Made by a program: the position numbers and the translations under genes
In this document: in pieces, positions 1-3,933 of the stretch
Position numbering within the stretch: the stretch's first letter is position 1
Layout: every line of letters starts with the position of its first letter
Assembly (NCBI GenBank): GCA_046154545.1
Contig: JBJXGC010000124.1
Location: 1-5,563 of the forward strand
Source: JBJXGC01 sp046154545
GTDB lineage: Bacteria > Chloroflexota > Dehalococcoidia > Tepidiformales > Tepidiformaceae
DNA: 5,563 nucleotides
Reading direction: 5' to 3'
Notes under the pieces: generated by a model
What the model was told of the DNA's origin: nothing
Seen by the model: the letters and a program-made list of their open reading frames with translations, nothing else
Databases searched by the model: none

Positions 1-117
1 GCGCCGGTCGTCCATGGTTCAGCGGGCTTCCGTGCCGGAATCTCCGGGTGGGTCCGGGGCAAGACTCGGATGAGCGCCTTTGGCCGCTTGCCTCGATAGG
101 CACGAAAGGAACTCGAC
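1..117. other. Upstream region without a supported gene
   Basis: No reading frame here has both a start and recognisable protein content. One frame stays open from the window edge to a TAG at 97-99, so the tail of an upstream gene cannot be excluded, but the translated residues match nothing I know. The last part contains the ribosome-binding site (AAAGGA, 105-110) of the gene that starts at 118. Confidence 0.5.
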
Positions 118-264
118 ATGGGACTACGAGTCGGCATCCTCATCCTCCTTCTCCTCCTTGGCGGCGGCGCTTACGCCTTGACGAGCAACCTCATCCTCGT
201 GGTCGTTGTTGTCCTGGGAATCATGGCGATATCCGGCTACTTCGGCCGAGGGCGGTTTCGATGA
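118..264 (+). CDS. Small hydrophobic membrane protein (48 aa)
   Basis: This short ORF begins with ATG seven bases after a good Shine-Dalgarno site (AAAGGA, 105-110) and ends at TGA 262-264. The protein opens MGLRVG, followed by a Leu/Ile run, a GGG turn with AYALTSN, a second Val/Leu-rich segment and a basic tail (GRGRFR). It therefore looks like one or two membrane-spanning helices (about residues 5-21 and 25-40) with a positive cytoplasmic end. Very small hydrophobic proteins of this shape occur in stress gene clusters of high-GC bacteria, but I cannot assign a named family. Its strong ribosome-binding site and its place at the head of a row of membrane stress proteins support it as a real gene. 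Its function is unknown; a structural role in the envelope is inference. Confidence 0.7.
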   Translation: MGLRVGILILLLLLGGGAYALTSNLILVVVVVLGIMAISGYFGRGRFR

Positions 265-305
265 CGGTCCATCACTCGGACACATGGGCGCCCGCACTCT
301 GAGCG

Positions 306-324
306 GCAGGCTGGCTCGGCCTGC
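306..324 (+). terminator. Hairpin, possible weak terminator
   Basis: GCAGGC (306-311) and GCCTGC (319-324) form a perfect 6-bp stem with a 7-base loop, 41 bases after the stop of the 48-aa gene. There is no T-run after it, so it is not a classical Rho-independent terminator. It may still halt transcription or protect the 3' end before the promoter-like repeats that follow. Confidence 0.3.
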
Positions 325-337
325 GGGTGCGGAGGCC

Positions 338-376
338 GTCTGCTAGTTTCGGACAGACAGGGAGGTAGATACTCCC
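338..376 (+). promoter_or_regulatory. Repeated promoter-like element, copy 1
   Basis: This 39-base block matches 5471-5509 without gaps at 30 of 39 positions. Conserved parts are an inverted pair GTCTG...CAGAC with an 11-base spacer, an embedded AGTTT, and a downstream GG..GATACT ending in CC. GTTT (346-349) is followed after 14 bases by GGTAGA (364-369). That resembles the GTTT/GGGTA pattern of SigB/SigF-type general stress promoters, although the downstream half is imperfect. GGGAG (360-364) and CTCCC (372-376) also form an inverted repeat. It lies 127 bases upstream of the GlsB-type gene. The repeat is seen directly; the promoter role is inference. Confidence 0.45.
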
Positions 377-391
377 ACAGACAGGGCACCG
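362..391 (+). repeat. Direct repeat unit, upstream copy
   Basis: Bases 362-391 match 433-462 at 25 of 30 positions with no gap, at a period of 71 bases. The shared core is GGTAGA, then ACTCCCA, then AGACAG, then GCA and CG. The left half of this unit is also the right half of the promoter-like element at 338-376, so the element appears partly duplicated ahead of the GlsB-type gene. Confidence 0.65.
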
Positions 392-432
392 CGCACATGA
401 CTTCCCGCTGGTAAGGGAACTCCCTGATAGAC

Positions 433-462
433 GGGGTAGACACTCCCAGAGACAGAGCATCG
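433..462 (+). repeat. Direct repeat unit, downstream copy
   Basis: This is the second copy of the 30-base unit at 362-391 (25 of 30 identical). Upstream of the core the two copies diverge: the GTTT of the first copy is here replaced by GGAAC (416-420). If the first copy is a promoter, this one may be a promoter variant or a separate regulator site. It ends 40 bases before the GlsB-type start codon. Confidence 0.6.
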
Positions 463-502
463 TTGCAACGGCCCGCCTCTCGTCCGTATTCGCAGGATTA
501 GC

Positions 503-790
503 ATGGGCCTACTCACCTGGATCCTTGTCGGCCTCGTCGCCGGCTTCATCGCGGAGCTCATCCTCGGCGGAGGCGCCGGGATTGGCCTCCGGGGGATCGT
601 CATCACGACGCTGCTCGGTATCGCCGGGGCGATCGTTGGCGGCTTCGTCAGTGTCGCGCTCGACCAGGGAGACGTCACCGGCTTCAACGTCCGCAGCCTC
701 ATCATCGCTGTGCTGGGCGCGATCGCGGTCATCATCGTCTTCCGCGCCATCACGTCCCGCCAGGGCGGAGGCCGCCGGGGGCTCATCTGA
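503..790 (+). CDS. GlsB/YeaQ/YmgE family stress-response membrane protein
   Basis: The 95-aa protein has the typical length and layout of the GlsB/YeaQ/YmgE (transglycosylase-associated) family. A first helix (residues 3-21) carries the GLVAGFIAE motif. A glycine-rich turn (LGGGAGIGLRG, 21-31) follows. The second helix (32-51) contains the family's GIAGAIVGG signature. After a short polar loop (DQGDVTGFN) comes a third helix (63-83) and a basic Gly/Arg tail. It is an inner-membrane protein; members are induced by stationary phase, acid or osmotic stress, and their biochemical role is not established. ATG 503 follows AGGA (494-497) at five bases. The long leader upstream contains the repeated regulatory element, so this gene is probably the first of its transcript. 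Confidence 0.93.
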   Translation: MGLLTWILVGLVAGFIAELILGGGAGIGLRGIVITTLLGIAGAIVGGFVSVALDQGDVTGFNVRSLIIAVLGAIAVIIVFRAITSRQGGGRRGLI

Positions 791-799
791 AGGCGGTCC

Positions 800-823
800 A
801 TCCGCCCAATCGCAGGAATCGGC
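800..823 (+). repeat. Dispersed short repeat, copy 1
   Basis: This stretch matches 3710-3734 at 22 of 25 aligned positions (one gap, two substitutions). Both run ATCCG, CCCAA, a variable triplet, then CAGGAATCGGC. This copy sits in the 51-base gap between the GlsB-type and DUF6458-type genes, ending 18 bases before the next start codon. Its role is unknown. Confidence 0.5.
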
Positions 824-841
824 CAGTGAAAGTGGGATCAA

Positions 842-1060
842 ATGAGCAGTGGAAGCATCGGCCTCAGCCTCGTCCTCATCGCGGTTGGCGCCATCCTCAC
901 CTGGGCGGTTGAAACGACCGTCTCGGGCATCGACATCACCATCGTGGGCGTCATCCTCATGGCCGTCGGGGCCGCGGGGCTCCTGTTCACGCTCCTCTTC
1001 TGGATGAGCTTTAGCCCCTTCGCGCGGCGCGACGACCGCGAGCGCCACGACCCGATCTAG
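842..1060 (+). CDS. DUF6458-type small membrane protein
   Basis: The 72-aa protein has two membrane helices (about 6-24 and 32-54) joined by a short polar loop with the sequence ETTVSGIDI, and a charged tail (ARRDDRERHD). The pattern 'IAVGAILTWAV ... VSGIDI.. VGVILMAVGAAGLL' closely matches the DUF6458 family as I know it, which is common in actinobacteria and has no defined function. The start ATG 842 overlaps nothing and has only a weak upstream purine stretch (GTGGGA, 832-837). The gene lies 51 bases behind the GlsB-type gene on the same strand and is probably co-transcribed with it. Family assignment is from remembered sequence pattern, not a search. Confidence 0.85.
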   Translation: MSSGSIGLSLVLIAVGAILTWAVETTVSGIDITIVGVILMAVGAAGLLFTLLFWMSFSPFARRDDRERHDPI

Positions 1061-1082
1061 TTTGCGGGAACGTGGGGGGAAT
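1060..1082 (+). promoter_or_regulatory. Possible stress-sigma promoter before DUF1003 gene
   Basis: GTTT (1060-1063), preceded by CTA exactly as in the element at 338-376, is followed after 13 bases by GGGAAT (1077-1082). This fits a GTTT/GGG(T/A)A(T) SigB/SigF-like pattern. If active, transcription would start near 1090, leaving the ribosome-binding site at 1110 in the leader. The match is short and could be chance. Confidence 0.25.
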
Positions 1083-1562
1083 AGAGGGCACGGGAGCAGG
1101 TCATCCGCTAGGAGGTTTGCGATCAAACGTGTCAGTAATGCCGCCTCCACTGTCAATGGCCTGGGACGGGAGCGTGAGGGCTTCAGCGACCGGGTCGCGG
1201 GCGTCGTCACAGCCTTCAGCGGCAGCATGGTGTTCGTGTACATCCACATCGCCTGGTTTGGCATCTGGATAACGGGAAACCTGCTCCCGGTCGCGTGGGA
1301 CGAATTCCCTTTCGGCTTGCTGACGATGGTCGTGTCACTCGAAGCCATCTTCCTTTCGACGTTCGTCCTGATGACTCAGAACCGCCAGTCCGCCCAGTCC
1401 GACCGCCGGGCGGCGGCTGACCTGAAGGTCGATCTTATCTCGGAACGTGAGGTCACCAAGACCCTGTCGCTGATCGCCGAGATTCACCGGGCATTGGGGC
1501 TCGGTGATGACGACGCGGAGACGGAGGCGATGCGCCAACCGACGATTGTCGAAGAAATTTAG
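1062..1562 (+). CDS. DUF1003 family membrane protein
   Basis: The core of this protein matches DUF1003: an amphipathic N-terminus with GREREGFSDRVAGVVTAFSG, a first membrane helix (VYIHIAWFGIWI), an acidic/aromatic loop (WDEFPFGLL), a second helix ending in LMTQNRQS, and a charged C-terminal helix (DLKVDLISEREV) followed by an acidic tail. The QNRQ motif after helix two is characteristic. The function of the family is unknown; it is an inner-membrane protein. The start is uncertain. TTG 1062 is the only upstream canonical start in frame but has no ribosome-binding site and gives an atypical Gly/Arg/Ser-rich extension. A strong AGGAGG (1110-1115) instead points to ATC 1122, which would give a 146-aa protein beginning (M)KRVSNAAST. 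I list the longest canonical form and favour translation from about 1122. Confidence 0.88.
   Translation: MRERGGNRGHGSRSSARRFAIKRVSNAASTVNGLGREREGFSDRVAGVVTAFSGSMVFVYIHIAWFGIWITGNLLPVAWDEFPFGLLTMVVSLEAIFLSTFVLMTQNRQSAQSDRRAAADLKVDLISEREVTKTLSLIAEIHRALGLGDDDAETEAMRQPTIVEEI
1110..1115 (+). promoter_or_regulatory. Ribosome-binding site that decides the DUF1003 start
   Basis: AGGAGG is a full-strength Shine-Dalgarno site. The in-frame codon at normal spacing (six bases) is ATC 1122, not ATG. The nearby TTG (1117) and GTG (1129) are in a different frame that stops after a short, unrelated peptide. The site therefore implies either a rare AUC start or a base change or read error in an original ATG. 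Confidence 0.6.
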
Positions 1563-1567
1563 CGGGA

Positions 1568-1587
1568 GCGGTCGTCATATCGACCGC
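1568..1587 (+). promoter_or_regulatory. Perfect 7-bp hairpin between DUF1003 and micro-ORF
   Basis: GCGGTCG (1568-1574) and CGACCGC (1581-1587) form a perfect stem with the loop TCATAT. It starts six bases after the DUF1003 stop codon and ends 25 bases before the next ribosome-binding site. There is no T-run, so it is more likely an attenuating or stabilising RNA hairpin or a DNA operator than a classical terminator. Confidence 0.45.
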
Positions 1588-1624
1588 CATACGTCGGCCC
1601 AAACAGCGCCCCAGGAGGTTCAGC

Positions 1625-1702
1625 ATGAACTATCTCAACCTGCTTTCACGTGGGCGCTCCCGCCGTCAGCGTCGCATAGGCGAAACGAAACGAGGGTCAT
1701 GA
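1625..1702 (+). CDS. Basic 25-aa micro-ORF coupled to downstream Usp-like gene
   Basis: ATG 1625 is preceded by a perfect AGGAGG (1613-1618) at six bases, among the strongest ribosome-binding sites in the window. The peptide begins MNYLNLLSRGRSRRQRR and is strongly basic (eight Arg and one Lys in 25 residues), with a short hydrophobic start. Its TGA (1700-1702) overlaps the start codons of the next gene within TCATGATGG, an arrangement typical of translational coupling. It may be a leader that delivers ribosomes to the Usp-like gene, whose own site is weaker, or it may be a functional basic peptide. I recognise no family. Gene callers would normally skip it because of its length. Confidence 0.6.
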   Translation: MNYLNLLSRGRSRRQRRIGETKRGS

Positions 1703-2214
1703 TGGCAACCACACCAATGTGCATAATCGCGTACATCGGCGAAGGCGAACAATACGACGCCGTCGTCGATGCCGCCATGGAGGCGGCCACTGGCGCCGAG
1801 GCGCGCCTCATTATTTACGACGCGGACGCAGGATCGCGCTTTGGTTCGCCCCTGCCCACGTTTTGGTCGGGAGATACCGACGCGGCCAGCCAGCCACACA
1901 TCCTCTCCGCCCAACAACTCGAAGCCGCGGGCCGCGCTGATATGGCCGGTCGTGTTTCGGTGGCCTGTGCCCGGGGGATCGACGCTGCTGGCTGGCTTCC
2001 GCAGTCGCGTGGTGCGAAGGACTTCGCGAAGTACGCCCAGGAGCAGCAGGCGGACCTCCTCGTCATCCCGTCTGACCTGGAACACACGGGCGTATGGCAC
2101 CGGCTGGTCGGCGTGCCGACGGCCGAGGGCATCGTGAACGAAACGCCCGTGCCCGTCGTGACTGTAGACGTACACGGTGAACTGGGAGCCGTCGCGCTCC
2201 CGGAAAGTGCGTGA
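1702..2214 (+). CDS. Divergent universal-stress-protein-like protein
   Basis: The 170-aa protein has the Usp-like order: a first beta strand (MCIIAYIGEGEQ), a helix (AVVDAAMEAATGAEARL), a second strand (LIIYDADAG), a central variable region, then the C-terminal core 'FAKYAQEQQADLLVIPSDLEHTG' and 'VNETPVPVVTVDV', which parallels the last strand-helix-strand of Usp domains. The Gly-rich ATP loop (G-x2-G-x9-G-S/T) is absent: the equivalent stretch reads PSDLEHTGVWHRLVGVPT. The usual Asp after the first strand is also not evident. It therefore probably does not bind ATP in the standard way. ATG 1702 lies five bases after GAGGG (1692-1696); ATG 1699 is possible but too close to it. The open frame extends far upstream, but that part overlaps other genes and looks non-coding. 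The start overlaps the stop of the 25-aa micro-ORF. Confidence 0.75.
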   Translation: MATTPMCIIAYIGEGEQYDAVVDAAMEAATGAEARLIIYDADAGSRFGSPLPTFWSGDTDAASQPHILSAQQLEAAGRADMAGRVSVACARGIDAAGWLPQSRGAKDFAKYAQEQQADLLVIPSDLEHTGVWHRLVGVPTAEGIVNETPVPVVTVDVHGELGAVALPESA

Positions 2215-2221
2215 GGCCAGG

Positions 2222-2401
2222 ATGCACACCCAGCCGGCATCCGCAGAGATCGACGGCGAGAGGCCAGCGCGCACAGCCACCGCTGGCGGATCGATGAGCC
2301 CGTCGGCTGTCCTCTTCGCGATCGTCGCGGGTGCCGCGCAGAGGCCGCCCCGTGTCCGAGCCGGGTACAGGGTGGCGACCTCCACAGGCTCGGCAGCATA
2401 G
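2222..2401 (+). CDS. Possible 59-aa hypothetical protein
   Basis: ATG 2222 follows GAGG (2213-2216), which overlaps the stop codon of the Usp-like gene, at five bases. The frame runs to TAG 2399-2401 and about 78% of its codons end in G or C, as expected for coding DNA here. The peptide starts MHTQPASAEIDGERP, has a mildly hydrophobic middle (SPSAVLFAIVAGAA) and an Arg-rich end. I recognise no family. It could be a real small operon gene or simply a 211-base untranslated spacer. Confidence 0.35.
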   Translation: MHTQPASAEIDGERPARTATAGGSMSPSAVLFAIVAGAAQRPPRVRAGYRVATSTGSAA

Positions 2402-2425
2402 CGGACGAAGAAAGGAGATAAGCCC

Positions 2426-2491
2426 ATGTATATCGGAGGCGGCGAGGGCGCGCTGACCATCGCCATCGTTCTGCTGGTCTGGATCTTCTAG
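2426..2491 (+). CDS. 21-aa hydrophobic membrane micropeptide
   Basis: ATG 2426 follows a strong ribosome-binding site (AAAGGAGA, 2411-2418) at seven bases and the frame ends at TAG 2489-2491. The peptide begins MYIGGGEGALTIAIVLL and ends VWIF, giving a glycine turn and then a single membrane-spanning stretch. Very short proteins opening with MYIGGG or similar and continuing as one hydrophobic helix are, from memory, frequent in high-GC bacteria. Its function is unknown. It is too short for ordinary gene finders, but the quality of the start site argues that it is translated. Confidence 0.6.
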   Translation: MYIGGGEGALTIAIVLLVWIF

Positions 2492-2568
2492 GAAACGCAG
2501 TTCACGCGCACATGGGCGGTCCGGAACCCCAGGGTCGGCGGAGCCACCCGTTCCCATCCCACCAGATC

Positions 2569-2587
2569 GTCACGCGGACCGCGTGAC
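2569..2587. promoter_or_regulatory. Perfect 19-bp palindrome, likely operator
   Basis: GTCACGCGG (2569-2577) and CCGCGTGAC (2579-2587) are exact reverse complements around a single A. The one-base centre makes it a poor RNA hairpin but a typical site for a dimeric DNA-binding protein. It ends 26 bases before the PRC-barrel start codon, in the only sizeable gap upstream of the PRC-barrel/ferritin set. The eight-base half-site GTCACGCG recurs at 5398-5405. Confidence 0.55.
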
Positions 2588-2613
2588 TCCAACCAGGCAA
2601 ACAGGAGGCCATC

Positions 2614-2955
2614 ATGTCAGCAGTCCTTTCGGCGAGCACACTCGTCGGCGACAAGGTCAAGAATCTCGAGGGCGAAGACCTCGGAAAACTCGAAGAGATC
2701 GTGATCGACCTCCAGAGTGGGCGGGTGGCGTACGCCGTCGTCTCGTTCGGGGCCGGCTTCATGCACGGCGGCAAACTTCTTGCTATCCCGTGGGCGTCCC
2801 TGGCTGTCGATCAGGGCGACAAGAAGATCATCCTTAACGTGCCGAAGGCGACGCTGGAGTCGGCCGAGGGCTTCGACAAGGACCACTGGCCCGACCTCGC
2901 CGACCCGTCGTTCCGCACGCGCACGTACGGACACTACGGCGTCGAGTCTTGGTAA
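2614..2955 (+). CDS. PRC-barrel domain protein
   Basis: The 113-aa protein carries a PRC-barrel fold in residues 5-78: SASTLVGDKVKNLEGEDLG, then KLEEIVIDLQSGRVAYAVVSFG, then GGKLLAIPWASLAVD. This is the classical pattern of stand-alone PRC-barrel proteins found in stress and sporulation-like gene sets. The C-terminal piece (GFDKDHWPDLADPSF, 86-100) is a common extension of this subgroup. PRC barrels act as small protein-protein or RNA-binding modules; a specific partner cannot be inferred. ATG 2614 follows AGGAGG (2602-2607) at six bases, so the start is secure. The protein is soluble with no signal peptide. Its stop lies eight bases before the start of the ferritin-like gene, so the two are very likely co-translated. 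Confidence 0.92.
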   Translation: MSAVLSASTLVGDKVKNLEGEDLGKLEEIVIDLQSGRVAYAVVSFGAGFMHGGKLLAIPWASLAVDQGDKKIILNVPKATLESAEGFDKDHWPDLADPSFRTRTYGHYGVESW

Positions 2956-2963
2956 CCAGGACG

Positions 2964-3512
2964 ATGCCAGCGAAACAGGCGTTCACCACCGACCTCGAAG
3001 CCATCCGCAAGCGCGCCCGCGCGCAGATGATGGATGGCGCCGTCACCAGCGCGTATTCGGCGGACCGCGCGCAGGTGCTCGCCGTGCTGAACGAAACGCT
3101 CGCAACGGAGATCGTCTGCGTGCTCCGTTACAAGAGCCATTACTACATGGCACGCGGGATCTACAAAGCGCCCGTAGCCGCCGAGTTCCTTCAACACGCC
3201 GCCGAAGAGCAGGTCCACGCCGACATGATCTGCGACCGGATCACGCAGCTCGGTGGCGAACCGAACCTCAACCCGGAAGGTCTCGCAACCCGCAGCCACT
3301 CCGAGTACCGCGGAGGGGAAACGCTCCGGGACCTCATCAAAGAGGATCTTGTCGCGGAACGGATCGCCATTGAAACGTACACCGAGGTGATCGCCTGGCT
3401 CGGCGACGACGACCCAACGACACGGCGCATGATCGAGGAGATCCTTGCCATGGAGGAGGAGCATGCGAACGACCTGCTCGACCTCCTCGACCGCATGGAG
3501 AAGAGCCCGTGA
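2964..3512 (+). CDS. Ferritin-like diiron protein (bacterioferritin-type)
   Basis: The 182-aa protein is a four-helix-bundle ferritin-like protein. Candidate diiron ligands follow the bacterioferritin spacing: Glu49 (LATEIV), Glu82 and His85 (EQVH), Glu132 (VAERIA), and Glu164 and His167 (EEEH). The Met that binds haem in E. coli bacterioferritin, directly after the second Glu, is Gln83 here, so a haem-free form is expected. An N-terminal extension of about 40 residues (FTTDLEAIRKRARAQM, then AYSADRAQVL) is typical of the subgroup often annotated as bacterioferritin. The likely role is iron oxidation/storage and protection from peroxide. ATG 2964 follows AGGA (2958-2961) closely; TTG 2949, overlapping the PRC-barrel stop, is an alternative giving 187 aa. 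The gene's end overlaps the next start (GTGA). Confidence 0.92.
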   Translation: MPAKQAFTTDLEAIRKRARAQMMDGAVTSAYSADRAQVLAVLNETLATEIVCVLRYKSHYYMARGIYKAPVAAEFLQHAAEEQVHADMICDRITQLGGEPNLNPEGLATRSHSEYRGGETLRDLIKEDLVAERIAIETYTEVIAWLGDDDPTTRRMIEEILAMEEEHANDLLDLLDRMEKSP

Positions 3513-3706
3513 CTACCACCAGGACGATCGGCCCGGCCGAAGCTCAACCGATGACTGAGGCGGGGGCGGCGAGAAGCGAGTGCGCGCTCGACCGGGTGAT
3601 CGAAGACTCGTTCCCGGCGAGCGACGCCCCGTCGCATACGCCCCTGACGGGCCTCGGTCCTCCGAGAGGAAAGCCGGCCGCCAGTGCGGGCCGGGATCGG
3701 GAGTGA
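3509..3706 (+). CDS. Small DSFPASD-motif protein (65 aa)
   Basis: This small hydrophilic protein contains LDRVIEDSFPASDAPSHTPLTG. It corresponds to a widespread short conserved motif, 'DSFPASDPPSWTP', that I recall from many small bacterial hypothetical proteins; here the first of the two Pro residues is Ala. The motif is flanked by disordered Ala/Gly/Arg-rich ends and there is no membrane segment. Its function is unknown. The GTG start (3509) overlaps the ferritin stop as GTGA and has GGAG (3497-3500) at eight bases. The later ATG 3551 has no ribosome-binding site. The overlap implies coupled translation with the ferritin-like protein, so a role alongside iron or oxidative-stress handling is possible but inferred. 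Confidence 0.8.
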   Translation: MTTTRTIGPAEAQPMTEAGAARSECALDRVIEDSFPASDAPSHTPLTGLGPPRGKPAASAGRDRE

Positions 3707-3852
3707 ACGATCCGGCCCAAGCACAGGAATCGGCGGTCCGCATGAGGCCGCAGCCGCCGCTTCCTGTGCGCCCCGACAGGCCCCCGCCGAGGAGGACCGC
3801 CGAGCCCGGCTGGCACCTGTACCAGGCACAGGGTTGCATCGCCAGGCCGTGA
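3703..3852 (+). CDS. Possible 49-aa Pro/Arg-rich protein
   Basis: GTG 3703 overlaps the preceding TGA (GTGA), repeating the ferritin/DSFPASD junction. The frame runs to TGA 3850-3852 and about 84% of its codons end in G or C. The peptide begins VNDPAQAQESAVRMRPQ, contains a Pro/Arg stretch (PVRPDRPPPRRTAEPG) and ends WHLYQAQGCIARP. I recognise no family and it has no clear ribosome-binding site of its own, so it would depend on coupling. A longer overlapping ORF in another frame running into csbD has no better support. It may be non-coding spacer. Confidence 0.35.
   Translation: MNDPAQAQESAVRMRPQPPLPVRPDRPPPRRTAEPGWHLYQAQGCIARP
3710..3734 (+). repeat. Dispersed short repeat, copy 2
   Basis: This is the partner of 800-823: ATCCG, GCCCAA, a variable triplet, then an exact 11-base CAGGAATCGGC. 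One extra G and two substitutions separate the copies. Here it falls just after the DSFPASD gene stop, inside the doubtful 49-aa frame. The function is not apparent. Confidence 0.5.
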
Positions 3853-3889
3853 GGCACGGCACCATATCCAGGGCGACGACCAGAGTTCA

Positions 3890-3918
3890 GGACGGCGGAC
3901 CGAACCGGTTCCGCGTCC
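3890..3918. promoter_or_regulatory. Hairpin/palindrome upstream of csbD
   Basis: The left arm (3890-3899, GGACGGCGGA) pairs with TCCGCGTCC (3910-3918) with one bulged base. The loop region contains the perfect 10-bp palindrome GAACCGGTTC (3902-3911). The structure ends two bases before the csbD ribosome-binding site (GAGGAG, 3921-3926). It could be an operator, or an RNA hairpin acting as a terminator for the previous operon or as a leader element. There is no T-run. Confidence 0.4.
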
Positions 3919-3933
3919 CCGAGGAGACGAACC

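Noticed and set aside
237..460. Minus-strand frames over the repeat region with similar Cys/Leu/Trp peptides
   Set aside because: The similarity of the two peptide stretches comes from the 71-base direct repeat in non-coding DNA, not from a duplicated protein.
362..462. CRISPR-like repeats
   Set aside because: There are only two imperfect adjacent copies with a 41-base spacer, no further units and no cas gene.
1072..1272. Frame using GTG 1129 after the AGGAGG at 1110
   Set aside because: The spacing is 13 bases, the product is a short Ser/Ala-rich peptide overlapping the conserved DUF1003 frame, and it has no protein-like pattern.
509..1348. 279-codon open frame on the minus strand
   Set aside because: It lies opposite the GlsB-, DUF6458- and DUF1003-type genes, has a biased Asp/Glu/Arg/Ala composition typical of the antisense of GC-rich coding DNA, and matches no family.
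1666..2466. 266-codon open frame on the minus strand
   Set aside because: It is antisense to the Usp-like gene and two small ORFs. It has no ribosome-binding logic or recognisable domain and is best explained as a shadow.
2523..2552. GGAAC ... CGTT as an ECF promoter before the PRC-barrel gene
   Set aside because: The spacing of 21 bases is longer than the usual 15-17, so the match is probably chance.
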